Assembly: GCA_964607915.1 (NCBI GenBank) | Contig: CAZSMU010000001.1 | Location: 1 to 64,000, forward strand | Source: JADJPL01 sp964607915 | GTDB lineage: Bacteria > Bacteroidota > Bacteroidia > Chitinophagales > Saprospiraceae | Direction of reading: 5' to 3' | DNA: 64,000 nt | Part shown: positions 1-8,803 of the stretch, piece after piece | Numbering within the stretch: position 1 is the stretch's first letter | Layout of the letters: each line of letters starts with the position of its first letter | Notes under the pieces: generated by a model | Told to the model about the DNA's origin: nothing | Seen by the model: the letters and a program-made list of their open reading frames with translations, nothing else | Databases searched by the model: none | Made by a program: the position numbers and the translations under genes

Positions 1-1628
1 CCGGTCCGGCAGGGAAAGTGGATTTTGAACTCGCATACTCGAACACGAATTCTACCATAACCCTGAAAAACAAAACCCGCCTGGGCTACGACTCTAAATA
101 TACGGTCGGGGTGAAAAACGGCGCTCTGGCCGAGACCGGACAAACGCTGCCCCAGGCGTTTGAACTCAGTTTCACCACCAAGCCGTACGTGCCCGCCAAC
201 GTAGTACTCAGCTCGGATATACAACGCATCTCCGAAAATGGAGGAATCGCCACCGTTACCGCTACCTTAAATGAAGCGGTGACGGAAGCCGTCAACGTGC
301 AATTTGCCTTTGAAGGCACGGCAGCGGGCAATGGGGAAGACTACACCGTCGCCCCGGCCACGATCAGCATCCCCGCCGGACAAAAAACGGGGGCCCTCAA
401 AATTACCGCCGTGCAAGACCGGCGACTCGAAGGAGATGAAACAATCTCCCTCCGCATCGCCAAACTGGAAAACGCCATCGAGCTCACGCCCCAACGGCTG
501 CAAATCACTATTGCCGATGACGATTTGGACAGCAACGGCGACGGGGTGCCTAACCAGGGCTTTATCATCAACGAAGTGCTCTTCGATCCGCCCAACCTCG
601 CCGCTGGCGACGCCAACCGCGACGGTACCCGCAGCCCGTCGGAAGATGAATTCATAGAATTTATCAACGATTCGGAAAAAGCAGTGGACATAAGCGGCTT
701 CGTTCTCTACGACCGCACCAACCTGGTGACCAAAACGCCCCGGCATGTCTTCCCGACGCCTACCATCATCCCTGCCGGCGGCGTATATGTATTGTTTGGC
801 GGCGGGAAGCCGAGCGGCGATTTTGGCGGGGCCCAGGTCGGCGTGACGACAACCGGCGACATGAACCTCACCAATACCGCTGATTTGATTGTAATCCAGG
901 ACAAGAGCGGCAACACTTTCCTGTCTTTTGATTCTGAAGTAGATGGAAAAGGGCTCGACTTCGGAGCTGACCAGGCTGCCACCCGTTCCCCTGATATCAA
1001 CGGCGGATTCGCACTGCACAAAACGGCCAACGCAGCGCTTTCTTATTCGCCGGGCACAAAAGCCAATGGCAGTGCGTTCGCCGGTGTATTGCCCCCTGGC
1101 AAAGGCTTTATCATCAACGAAGTGCTCTTTGACCCGCCCAACCTCGCTGCCGGCGACGCCAATGGCGATGGGGTGCGCAGCGCCACCGAAGACGAGTTCA
1201 TAGAGTTCGTCAACGATTCCAACACACCCGTTGACCTCAGCGGATTCACCCTGTACGACGAGACCTCTTTGGGGACCAATACCCCTCGGCATACCTTCCC
1301 CGCCAATACGGTAGTACCCGCCAAAGGCGTTTACGTGCTGTTTGGCGGAGGGAAGCCTGTGGGTTCTTTCGGTGGAGCACAGGTCGGTGTGACAACGACC
1401 GGTGATATGAACCTGTCCAACGCTGCCGATGTCATCACGATCAAAGATAAAAGTGGCAATATATTTCTTACCTTTAGCACAGCGGTGGACGCGCCCGGTA
1501 TAGACTTTGGAATTGACCAGGCTGTTACGCGCTCACCGGATATCGAAGGAAAATTCGCATTGCACAAAACCGCAAACAGCGCCCTGGCCTATTCACCGGG
1601 GACCAAGGCAGATGGTTCGAAGTTCTAG
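1..1628 (+). CDS. Surface/secreted protein with Calx-beta and two lamin-tail domains (5' end outside window)
   Basis: The reading frame is open to the window edge, so the N-terminus is missing; the GTG at position 18 is probably internal. From the first visible residues the order is: end of a bacterial Ig-like (Big_5 type) domain ending about 'ELSFTTKP', a Calx-beta domain (roughly residues 61-168 counted from the GTG, with the usual ISENGG start and ADDD end), then two lamin-tail (LTD) domains starting at GFIINEVLF, at bases 558 and 1104. The two LTD units are 546 bp apart and nearly identical in the first 60 bases, indicating a recent tandem duplication. Such proteins are exported and often attached to DNA- or polymer-handling surface machinery; the substrate is not visible here. 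The protein ends directly after the second LTD with no T9SS sorting domain. Confidence 0.8.
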   Translation, partial: GPAGKVDFELAYSNTNSTITLKNKTRLGYDSKYTVGVKNGALAETGQTLPQAFELSFTTKPYVPANVVLSSDIQRISENGGIATVTATLNEAVTEAVNVQFAFEGTAAGNGEDYTVAPATISIPAGQKTGALKITAVQDRRLEGDETISLRIAKLENAIELTPQRLQITIADDDLDSNGDGVPNQGFIINEVLFDPPNLAAGDANRDGTRSPSEDEFIEFINDSEKAVDISGFVLYDRTNLVTKTPRHVFPTPTIIPAGGVYVLFGGGKPSGDFGGAQVGVTTTGDMNLTNTADLIVIQDKSGNTFLSFDSEVDGKGLDFGADQAATRSPDINGGFALHKTANAALSYSPGTKANGSAFAGVLPPGKGFIINEVLFDPPNLAAGDANGDGVRSATEDEFIEFVNDSNTPVDLSGFTLYDETSLGTNTPRHTFPANTVVPAKGVYVLFGGGKPVGSFGGAQVGVTTTGDMNLSNAADVITIKDKSGNIFLTFSTAVDAPGIDFGIDQAVTRSPDIEGKFALHKTANSALAYSPGTKADGSKF

Positions 1629-1644
1629 GTACAAAGATATTTTA

Positions 1645-3033
1645 ATGAAAAACCATACCAGTCCGGGCAGTGCGTTTGCACTGCTCGGGCTACTTCTTTT
1701 CTTTTTTTCCTGTGAAAAAGAGGTGTCCATAGTTACGCCAAAAGCCCTTTCCCTGCTCTCGGTACAGGTGGGCGGACAGGCACTTACAGACGGCGCGATA
1801 AATATTCCCCTCCATGCGGCCATTGAACTCACGTTCTCCGGGGCACTGGATCCTGCCCGTTTTGAAGCTGCGCTTTCGTTATCGGGTCCCGACAAACCCC
1901 TGTCCTTCACCGTCGCCTATGCCAATGCCGGCAGCAAAGCTATCCTCTCTCTACAGGGCTTGGACTACGACTTGCGCTATACCCTCCGCTTATCTACGCA
2001 GCCGATCGGCAAACAAGGAGAAGCCCTGAGTACCGCCCTGAACATCGGCTTCAGCACCCTGGCGCGCGGGCCCGTCACTGCTATGGCACCCTGTGCGACT
2101 GCCACTGCTCCCTGCAGCCAGCGCCTCACCCTCCACACACAAAACGGGGCCAGGGGCTATCTCCATTTTTACGGCACCTATCCACTCTATGAAGAAAATG
2201 CCCGTTGGGCCAATCTAAAATACGCCGTAATCGTACTACACGGGCAAAACCGCGATGCAGACGCCTATTTTGACTACTTGCTGTCCGCCCTGCGCCGCCA
2301 AAATCTGCTGGATAGTACCATCCTTCTCTCCCCTTTTTTCAAAGCCGATACCGATGCCGGTGCCGGCGATCTGTACTGGAGCAATACCGCCTGGCGGAGC
2401 GGCCTGCCCGCTACCGGTGCTGACAACAGCAGCAATCCTCTCAATCTTCTCGACAGCCTCGTCAATCGCCTGGCCAACAAAGACCGCTTTCCCGCTCTGC
2501 GGAGCATCCTCATCACCGGGCACTCCTCCGGGGCTTTGCTCGCGCAGTTGTACGCCCTGGCTAACCGGGCCGAAAATACCCACGGCAGCCTCCGCTTTCA
2601 CTATGCCGTCGCCAATACCCAGTACTATTACTACCCCGACGAGCGGCGCGTCAACGAAAATACCGGTGTACTATACGTACCCGCCAACTGCCCCGCCTAC
2701 CAGGACTGGCCCCTCGGCTACCGAAGCCCGGCCCCTTACCTGTCGGGAGTGGCTAAAACCACAGTGGACCGACAACTCGGAGAGCGCAGTATCACCTATG
2801 TACTCGGAAACGGTACCGCCGCTGACCCCACGCTCAATACCAGCGACTGCGAGGCTACTCTCCTGGGATCTACCCGGTACAAACGGGGCGAGAATTATTT
2901 CCTACACCTGCAAAACACGTACGGGCAGAACCTCAAGAGCCAGAAAATCATCGTCCAGGGCGTAAGCCACGACGGGTTGGGCGTCTATGCTTCCCCAGAA
3001 TTCCAGGTCTATTTGCGGAGCGTATTGAAGTAA
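1645..3033 (+). CDS. Lipoprotein with Ig-like domain and alpha/beta-hydrolase fold
   Basis: A 462-residue protein. The ATG at 1645 is chosen over an earlier in-frame start because it gives a lipoprotein signal (hydrophobic run ending FFFSC, lipobox Cys about residue 23); the earlier start would overlap the preceding gene. Residues about 35-130 resemble a bacterial Ig-like Big_5 domain. The C-terminal two thirds look like an alpha/beta hydrolase: VIVLHGQNRD (oxyanion-strand HG), then TGHSSG with Ser294 in the nucleophile elbow, and a late VSHDG His as candidate acid-base residue. It is probably an outer-surface esterase or peptidase-like enzyme; the substrate cannot be told. It follows the LTD protein by 16 bp and precedes the GH32 gene by 43 bp, so the three may be co-transcribed. 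Confidence 0.75.
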   Translation: MKNHTSPGSAFALLGLLLFFFSCEKEVSIVTPKALSLLSVQVGGQALTDGAINIPLHAAIELTFSGALDPARFEAALSLSGPDKPLSFTVAYANAGSKAILSLQGLDYDLRYTLRLSTQPIGKQGEALSTALNIGFSTLARGPVTAMAPCATATAPCSQRLTLHTQNGARGYLHFYGTYPLYEENARWANLKYAVIVLHGQNRDADAYFDYLLSALRRQNLLDSTILLSPFFKADTDAGAGDLYWSNTAWRSGLPATGADNSSNPLNLLDSLVNRLANKDRFPALRSILITGHSSGALLAQLYALANRAENTHGSLRFHYAVANTQYYYYPDERRVNENTGVLYVPANCPAYQDWPLGYRSPAPYLSGVAKTTVDRQLGERSITYVLGNGTAADPTLNTSDCEATLLGSTRYKRGENYFLHLQNTYGQNLKSQKIIVQGVSHDGLGVYASPEFQVYLRSVLK

Positions 3034-3076
3034 TAGAATTAAGTATAGTATATTTCGGAGCAAAAACAGTGCAAAA

Positions 3077-4684
3077 ATGAAGATACCCGTCCTCAGCTTG
3101 TTCGTGGCTATGTTGTATCTACACACAGCCATCACTGCCCAAACGGTACCGCTAACCCGTACGTTCAAAGTTGAAAAAAAATACCTCAATATTCCCGTGC
3201 AAGAATCGGTTGACCGGCAAGAAGTCGTATTCGATATGGGCAATGGCGATTCAACGCGGGCCGTAATCCGCATAGCCGAAGGCAAGCCGGATTACTGGGT
3301 TTTTAGAGACTTATCCGGTCTGCAAGGAAAGATGCTCACTATCCGTTTTTCCCGAAACGTAGCTGGTGTGCAGCAGATTTTTCAAGGAGATCAGTTTATC
3401 GGACAAGATAGCCTTTACCGGGAAGCCGGAAGGCCACAACTTCACTTCAGCTCCCGCCGGGGCTGGAACAATGACCCAAACGGACTGGTGTGGAAAGATG
3501 GCCAATATCACCTGTTTTACCAGCACAACCCATACGAGCGAAACTGGGAAAACATGCACTGGGGCCATGCAGTAAGCAGCGATCTACTGCACTGGGAGGA
3601 ACTGCCCAACGCCCTCTACCCGGATACCCTTGGCACCATGTTTTCCGGTTCGGCAGTAGTGGATGTGCAAAATACTTCAGGCTGGGGGCGCAATGCCCTG
3701 GTCGCTATTTATACGGCTGCAGGTCAGAAGATGACCCAAAATGTTGCGTACAGCCTCGACAACGGACGAACCTTTCGAAAGTACGAAGGCAATCCTGTAC
3801 TCGGCCCGGACCGCGACCCAAAAGTCTTTTGGTACGACCCTGGCAAGCATTGGGTAATGGCGCTTTACAACGAAAACTATATCGCTATTTACAACTCTAC
3901 CAACCTAAAGGATTGGAGTTATCAAAGTCAGGTGAAAGGATTTTTTGAGTGCCCCGAGCTATTCGAGCTAGCGGTTGACGGAAATCCGTCGAAGCGCAAA
4001 TGGGTGCTGTATGCCGCATCCGGTACGTATATGATTGGAAATTTTGACGGCAAAGTATTTACCCCCGAGAATGGAAAATACCACTATCACACCGGCGTAC
4101 TGTACGCTGCGCAAACCTTTAACCAAACCCCTGATGGCCGCCGCATACAGATTGGCTGGGGACGTATAGACCACGGCGCACGGCCGTTCAATCAGATGAT
4201 GCTCTTTCCCACCGAGCTCAGCCTGCGCAGCACCGTCGAAGGGGTACGGCTCTTCTGCAATCCCATTCCCGAAATCGCATCGCTCCACAAAACCCACCAT
4301 GCCCTAAGCGGCCTTACGGTGAAAGAAGCCAATGACAGGCTCTCCCAGCTGAGTACGGATCTGGTACATGCGGTCATGGATATCGAAATCGACAAGGGCC
4401 TCGGCCTGGAACTTTTCTATCGCGATAACCCCATCCTGTATTACGATGGCAGCCTCACCCGATTCAATGGTATGCCCTATGAATCCGAGCGACCGGGGGC
4501 TTTTCGGTTCCGCATCGAGATGATCCTGGATAAAACATCGGTGGAGGGGTTTGTAGATGGGGGGAAACTCTATGTAGCGGAAGCACTGAAATCCCCCAAG
4601 TCCCGCAAAGGGCTCGAACTACGGGGCGACCTCATTATCCATCGACTGGATGTGTACGAACTCAAGGGGATTTGGGAAAAGTAG
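3077..4684 (+). CDS. Glycoside hydrolase family 32 (levanase/invertase type) with DUF4980 N-terminal domain
   Basis: A 535-residue secreted enzyme predicted to hydrolyse beta-fructosides (levan, inulin or sucrose). Signal peptide about 1-21. Residues about 25-115 match the DUF4980 module found before GH32 domains in Bacteroidota. The catalytic motifs are complete: WNNDPNG with nucleophile Asp133, RDPK with stabiliser Asp247, and FECP with acid/base Glu291. A beta-sandwich C-terminal domain typical of GH32 fills the rest. No sorting domain is seen, so a periplasmic or outer-surface location is inferred. No susC/susD pair or fructose transporter is adjacent, though a sodium symporter lies one gene downstream. 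A weak promoter-like TTG-N21-TATATTTC lies before it (3025-3056). Confidence 0.92.
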   Translation: MKIPVLSLFVAMLYLHTAITAQTVPLTRTFKVEKKYLNIPVQESVDRQEVVFDMGNGDSTRAVIRIAEGKPDYWVFRDLSGLQGKMLTIRFSRNVAGVQQIFQGDQFIGQDSLYREAGRPQLHFSSRRGWNNDPNGLVWKDGQYHLFYQHNPYERNWENMHWGHAVSSDLLHWEELPNALYPDTLGTMFSGSAVVDVQNTSGWGRNALVAIYTAAGQKMTQNVAYSLDNGRTFRKYEGNPVLGPDRDPKVFWYDPGKHWVMALYNENYIAIYNSTNLKDWSYQSQVKGFFECPELFELAVDGNPSKRKWVLYAASGTYMIGNFDGKVFTPENGKYHYHTGVLYAAQTFNQTPDGRRIQIGWGRIDHGARPFNQMMLFPTELSLRSTVEGVRLFCNPIPEIASLHKTHHALSGLTVKEANDRLSQLSTDLVHAVMDIEIDKGLGLELFYRDNPILYYDGSLTRFNGMPYESERPGAFRFRIEMILDKTSVEGFVDGGKLYVAEALKSPKSRKGLELRGDLIIHRLDVYELKGIWEK

Positions 4685-4755
4685 GCAGTAGTGGATTTAA
4701 CTCAAATTACCAGTTGCGCTACCTCTTTTTTCAGAAAATACTGTATTTTAGTCTT

Positions 4756-4779
4756 CGAGTGCCCCAAAAAAGGCACTCG
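4756..4779 (+). promoter_or_regulatory. Perfect 8-bp hairpin directly before the start of the 4788 gene
   Basis: CGAGTGCC (4756-4763), loop CCAAAAAA, GGCACTCG (4772-4779). The stem ends 8 nt before the ATG at 4788, covering the place where a ribosome binding site would be. There is no T-tract, so it is not an intrinsic terminator for the GH32 gene. A translational control element or mRNA-stabilising leader is possible; chance cannot be excluded. Confidence 0.4.
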
Positions 4780-4787
4780 GCTACCGG

Positions 4788-6206
4788 ATGCGCAACAAGT
4801 TGCAGAAATTTACCGATTTCGCCCATTCGCTGCTGCCGCACGAAACGCAGTACCTCTTGTCAGTGCAACACCTGGAAGACCCCGTACGCCTGGAAATCCT
4901 GCAGCGCATGGACTACAATAGCCGGCAAATCAACCAGTTTACCCCGTATGACGCCACTCTCGACAAGCGCAAGTACTCCCACCTGAAAAATTGGGTACAG
5001 GAGCGCCTCGAGGAGATTGATGTGGACCGCCACTTCGAGTGGATCATAGATATGGAACGCAAGGTGACGACCGATGCCATCCTGCCTTTCGAGGAGAAGG
5101 AGCTCCTCAAAGCCATCCGGCAGTTCAAGCCGCCGATATTCTTTTTTACCAAATTCTATGAACTGATCCAGAACTACCGGCATTTCCTGCTCATCCGGAT
5201 GCGCTATGCCGACCACGAGACGGTACATGGCTTTCTGGAGCGCTATCAGGAGGCCTATGCCAATAGCAAGCGAATCAACGAGCAGCTCCACCAGGCCACC
5301 CGCGACATCATCCAGCAGTATTCCGATAACAGCGCCGAGTCTATCCAGTGGGAGCAATGGTTGGTGCGCATATTCCAGGATGCCCAATTGGACGGCTATA
5401 CGCGCTATATGGCTTTTGTACGCCTCGTATTTGTGCGCTTCAACTACCGAAAGCTGGACCACCTGGCAGAGAAGTTCGAAGCTATGGACCGCCTCTTGGC
5501 AACGGGGCATTTTTATTCCCGGCGCATCCTGCTCAATTACTACCACATCCGTCTGCTGTACCATGCGCGGCTGCGGGAAACCGAGCAGGCCGTATATTAC
5601 GGCTACCTCGCCATCCGGGGCAAGACCCACGACTACCTTTTTTACGTCAATAACTTGAGTGCCGTGCTGCTCCGCGCCGGCCGGGTACAAGAGGCGCTCC
5701 TCATGATGCGCGGTGCTGCCGGTGAGATGCGGGAAACCAAAAATTTTTACAATAAAATAGGCTTCGTAGCTTTCTACGTGAAGTGCCTGCTGCGCAACCA
5801 GTTGAATAAAAATGCCGAAAGCTATGCGGAGACCTTTCTGAAGGCGTATGAAAAAGAAATCCTGCAATACCGCTGGCACACCTTCTTTTCCGCATACCTG
5901 GAAACCCTGGTGCGGCAACAGCACTTCCAAAAAATCCTGCACATAGCCGATAAGTACCGATTGCTGGAAAAGGAGCGCCGCTATGAAAGCCGGGCGGATT
6001 ATGTACCCACCATTTTATGGTTTACCCTCACCGCACAGTACAAAGAAGGGCGTATGGACAAAAATACTATCCGGCAGAAACTGGAGCAATCGCTCTCTGT
6101 ACAACGCCCTGAGCAACGCCCCCAGATTGCAGAGCTGCTGTCGGAACTACGCCCTATCATCCCCGAAGTCATCCACTTTTTGCCGTATATCCCTAATACA
6201 CCTTAA
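4788..6206 (+). CDS. Uncharacterised alpha-helical protein (472 aa)
   Basis: I do not recognise this family. The protein has no signal peptide and no membrane segment, is rich in Arg, Tyr, Leu and Glu, and looks helical throughout, with a repeat-like helix-turn-helix rhythm from about residue 200 to 440 (for example VYYGYLAI, NLSAVLLRAGRVQEALLMM, NKNAESYAETFLKAY) that suggests degenerate TPR-like repeats. A cytoplasmic scaffold or regulatory role is an inference only. The stop codon is followed after three bases by the ATG of a sodium:solute symporter, so the two are almost certainly translated from one mRNA. A stable hairpin sits just before its start codon. Confidence 0.7.
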   Translation: MRNKLQKFTDFAHSLLPHETQYLLSVQHLEDPVRLEILQRMDYNSRQINQFTPYDATLDKRKYSHLKNWVQERLEEIDVDRHFEWIIDMERKVTTDAILPFEEKELLKAIRQFKPPIFFFTKFYELIQNYRHFLLIRMRYADHETVHGFLERYQEAYANSKRINEQLHQATRDIIQQYSDNSAESIQWEQWLVRIFQDAQLDGYTRYMAFVRLVFVRFNYRKLDHLAEKFEAMDRLLATGHFYSRRILLNYYHIRLLYHARLRETEQAVYYGYLAIRGKTHDYLFYVNNLSAVLLRAGRVQEALLMMRGAAGEMRETKNFYNKIGFVAFYVKCLLRNQLNKNAESYAETFLKAYEKEILQYRWHTFFSAYLETLVRQQHFQKILHIADKYRLLEKERRYESRADYVPTILWFTLTAQYKEGRMDKNTIRQKLEQSLSVQRPEQRPQIAELLSELRPIIPEVIHFLPYIPNTP

Positions 6207-6209
6207 TCC

Positions 6210-7682
6210 ATGTTGCTGATTTTTATCCTCTTGTACCTTACGGGCACGGTAGCCATAGGTTGGATGGCTTCCCGGCGCGTCAAATCCACCGCCGACTTCG
6301 TCATCGCCGGGCGCAACTTGCCGACAGCCATGGCCGCCGCCGCACTGTTTGCTACCTGGTTTGGGTCGGAGACCGTGCTAGGTGCCCCCTCTGTTTTTCT
6401 GGAGGGCGGTCTATTGGGGGTTATCGAAGACCCCTTTGGCGCGGCGCTCTGTCTGTTTCTGGTCGGGCTGGTCTTTGCCCGGCCTCTGTACCGATTGAAT
6501 ATCCTGACCTTCAACGACTTTTTCCGGCTGCGCTTTAGCCGCTTTACCGAAGTTGCGTCGGCTTTTTTCATCATCCCTTCCTATTTTGGATGGATTGCCG
6601 CGCAGTTGGTGGCCCTGGCTATCCTGTTGCACACCCTCACCGATTTACCTATGGGCTACGGTATCGTCCTCTGTATGCTCGTGGTGTTGTTTTATACCTA
6701 TATCGGCGGTATGTGGGCGGTTTCCATCACCGATTTCGTACAGACCATCATGATTCTCATCGGCATGGTGTCCATTGCCGCAGTACTCTGGTGGCGCGTA
6801 GGCGGGGCTGAGCCCATCCTGGCCGGGCTGCCAGACGGTTTTTTCCGGTTTTTTCCCGAACGGGATTTCAATGCCTGGGTGCATTACCTCGCGGCCTGGA
6901 TGACGATTGGACTGGGCTCTATACCCCAGCAAGATGTTTTTCAACGGGTGATGGCGGCAAAAAGCGAGCGCGTGGCAGTGCGCGCCGCCTATCTTTCCTC
7001 CTTTATGTACCTCACCATAGGTACCATCCCACTTCTGATCGGCCTAATGGGCAAAGTCTTGTACCCGGAAATCACGAAAGGCGACCCTCAGATGGTCATT
7101 CCGCGCATGGTGCTTCAGCACGGTGGGATAGGGCTGCAGGTACTGTTTTTTGGGGCGCTCCTTTCCGCTATTCTGAGTACTGCCTCCGGGGCAGTACTGG
7201 CCCCGGCGACGGTGATGGGGGAAAACCTGATCCGCCCGCTGCTCAAAAAAACCACAGATGCCGGGATGCTGCGAATCATGCGCTTGTGCGTAGTGTTTGT
7301 AGCCGCTTGCTCTGCCGTCATGGCAGGGATTAAAAGCAATATCTATGAGCTTGTCGGACAGGCCTCTGCGCTCAGCCTGGTGTCCCTTTTTGTGCCTATG
7401 ACCGCCGGTTTATACCTGAAGCGCGCCTCAAATACCGGTGCGGTATGCTCTATTTTTTTGGGGATGGCCGCCTGGATAGGAGTGGAGTTTTTCTATCCTT
7501 TGGAAACGCCCGCCTTGATTGTGGGGTTGTTGGCCAGTATAGCGGGCATGGTGTTCGGCAGTTTGTTTTTTCCGGACGACAGCTACGACCGTTTCTGCCG
7601 GGAGAAGGCCTGGCTCCAGGAAAACCGAGACCTACCCCTCGACCTCGATGCCGCCGAAGAAGCGGCCCGGAAACCCGTCTGA
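6210..7682 (+). CDS. Sodium:solute symporter family (SSF) transporter
   Basis: A 490-residue inner-membrane protein with about 13 hydrophobic segments. The N-terminal KSTADFVIAGRNLP segment, ATWFGSETVLGAPS in TM2, and GGMWAVSITDFVQ are diagnostic of the SSF family (LeuT fold, Na+-coupled uptake). The substrate cannot be deduced; sugars, amino acids, proline, nucleosides or urea are all possible. It starts 3 bp after the unknown 472-residue gene, an arrangement that suggests functional linkage. It converges on prs, with only 20 bp between the stop codons. Confidence 0.9.
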   Translation: MLLIFILLYLTGTVAIGWMASRRVKSTADFVIAGRNLPTAMAAAALFATWFGSETVLGAPSVFLEGGLLGVIEDPFGAALCLFLVGLVFARPLYRLNILTFNDFFRLRFSRFTEVASAFFIIPSYFGWIAAQLVALAILLHTLTDLPMGYGIVLCMLVVLFYTYIGGMWAVSITDFVQTIMILIGMVSIAAVLWWRVGGAEPILAGLPDGFFRFFPERDFNAWVHYLAAWMTIGLGSIPQQDVFQRVMAAKSERVAVRAAYLSSFMYLTIGTIPLLIGLMGKVLYPEITKGDPQMVIPRMVLQHGGIGLQVLFFGALLSAILSTASGAVLAPATVMGENLIRPLLKKTTDAGMLRIMRLCVVFVAACSAVMAGIKSNIYELVGQASALSLVSLFVPMTAGLYLKRASNTGAVCSIFLGMAAWIGVEFFYPLETPALIVGLLASIAGMVFGSLFFPDDSYDRFCREKAWLQENRDLPLDLDAAEEAARKPV

Positions 7683-7684
7683 TA

Positions 7685-7725
7685 CCGCACAGGTTGTAGA
7701 AATCAACCATCTACGAACAGTGCGG
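7685..7725. terminator. Bidirectional hairpin between symporter and prs
   Basis: An outer stem CCGCAC (7685-7690) / GTGCGG (7720-7725) encloses an inner stem TTGTAGA (7694-7700) / TCTACGAA (7710-7717, one bulged base). It lies in the junction of two convergent genes and includes the prs stop codon. There is no clear T-tract, so its role as terminator is inferred from position. Confidence 0.4.
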
Positions 7726-8635
7726 AAATCGAGCGGTGTTCATGCGTATTGCGGATGGCGCGTGCGAATAGCTTGGCGCTCGACAGCACCTGTATCTTCG
7801 GGGAGGGGCGTTGCAAGGGGATGGTGTCGCAGACGATGAGCTCGTCGAGCATGGAGTTTTCGATATTTTCGAACGCATTGCCCGAAAGGATGGGGTGGGT
7901 ACACATGGCGCGTACGCTTTTGGCCCCTTTTTTCATCAGGATTTCCGCGGCGCGGCAGAGCGTACCCGCCGTGTCCACCAAGTCGTCAATCAAGATGACA
8001 TCGGCTCCGTCCACGTTGCCTATGACGGTCATCTCGGCGATTTCATTGGCTTTTTTGCGGTACTTGTCGCAGATTACCAGAGGGCGCTCAAAGTGCTTGG
8101 AGTAGGTGCGCGTACGCTTGACGCCGCCTACGTCGGGGGAGGCGAAAATCACGTTGCTCAGATCCCGCTCCTCGAGGTAGGGGATATAAATCGCCTGGCT
8201 TTTGAGGTGATCTACCGGGATATCGAAGAAGCCCTGTATCTGGTCGGCGTGGAAGTCCATCGTCATGATGCGGTTTACCCCGGCCGCTTCCAGTAGATTG
8301 GCGATAAGCTTGGCAGAAATCGGCACCCGCGGCTTGTCCTTGCGATCCTGGCGGGCGTACCCGAAGTAGGGGATGACGGCCGTGATGTAACCCGCCGACG
8401 CGCGCTTCGCTGCATCAATCATCAGGAGGAGCTCCATCAAATTGTCTGAGGGGGCAAAAGTAGATTGTATGAAAAACGAAAAAGAACCCCGCACCGATTC
8501 GTTGATGACCGGCTGCATCTCCCCATCGCTAAAGCGGTTGACCTGGATATCCCCCAGTTTTTGCCCGTAGAAATCGGCAATCTTTTCTGCCAGATACCGG
8601 GAACTGGTTCCGGCAAAAATCTTTACATCTTCCAT
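7703..8635 (-). CDS. prs: Ribose-phosphate pyrophosphokinase
   Basis: PRPP synthase, 310 residues, making 5-phosphoribosyl diphosphate from ribose 5-phosphate and ATP for nucleotide, His and Trp synthesis; cytoplasmic. The start at 8635 (MEDVKIFAG) gives the family length; the frame stays open 53 codons further upstream but that would run through the promoter. Family motifs: NRFSDGEMQPVINESVRG near the N-terminus, DNLMELLLMIDAAKRASA, the catalytic-loop region YARQDRKDKPR, the metal-binding MDFHADQIQGFFDIPVDHL, and the PRPP-binding loop VILIDDLVDTAGT. A well-formed promoter lies upstream. Confidence 0.96.
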   Translation of the reverse strand: MEDVKIFAGTSSRYLAEKIADFYGQKLGDIQVNRFSDGEMQPVINESVRGSFSFFIQSTFAPSDNLMELLLMIDAAKRASAGYITAVIPYFGYARQDRKDKPRVPISAKLIANLLEAAGVNRIMTMDFHADQIQGFFDIPVDHLKSQAIYIPYLEERDLSNVIFASPDVGGVKRTRTYSKHFERPLVICDKYRKKANEIAEMTVIGNVDGADVILIDDLVDTAGTLCRAAEILMKKGAKSVRAMCTHPILSGNAFENIENSMLDELIVCDTIPLQRPSPKIQVLSSAKLFARAIRNTHEHRSISALFVDG

Positions 8636-8676
8636 AGCGGTAAGCAGTTGTGCTTCTGATACGACTTTATGCGCCG

Positions 8677-8708
8677 CAAAAGTACAAAAGTATTGACGGC
8701 CTCGGCAA
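8677..8708 (-). promoter_or_regulatory. Bacteroidota-type promoter of prs
   Basis: On the minus strand, TTG (8706-8708) is followed after 21 nt by TACTTTTG (8677-8684), matching the phylum's -33 TTG / -7 TAnnTTTG consensus. A second TACTTTTG lies directly upstream (8685-8692) but is only 13 nt from the TTG. The start codon is 41 nt downstream. Confidence 0.6.
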
Positions 8709-8755
8709 AAAAGCAGCTTTTTGAGGGTTCGCCTTGTTATTTTTTCGTTATTTTT

Positions 8756-8789
8756 TTGAAAATATAACGAATTAAGAAATCTATCTTTA
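8756..8789 (+). promoter_or_regulatory. Possible promoter of the 8804 TonB receptor
   Basis: TTG (8756-8758), 23-nt spacer, TATCTTTA (8782-8789). The last base departs from the TAnnTTTG consensus and the start codon follows after only 14 nt, so the leader would be very short. Confidence 0.35.
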
Positions 8790-8803
8790 CGCAAAAAAAT
8801 GCG

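Noticed and set aside
267..1292. A 341-codon minus-strand frame opposite the lamin-tail gene, with an internal repeat
   Set aside because: The repeat simply mirrors the duplicated LTD domains of the plus-strand gene.
558..1628. Repeated DNA in the first gene as a possible CRISPR or mobile repeat
   Set aside because: Only two units, in frame, each encoding a lamin-tail domain; ordinary domain duplication.
7703..8794. Longer start for prs at 8794 (53 extra residues)
   Set aside because: The extension covers the good promoter at 8677-8708 and is absent from the family.
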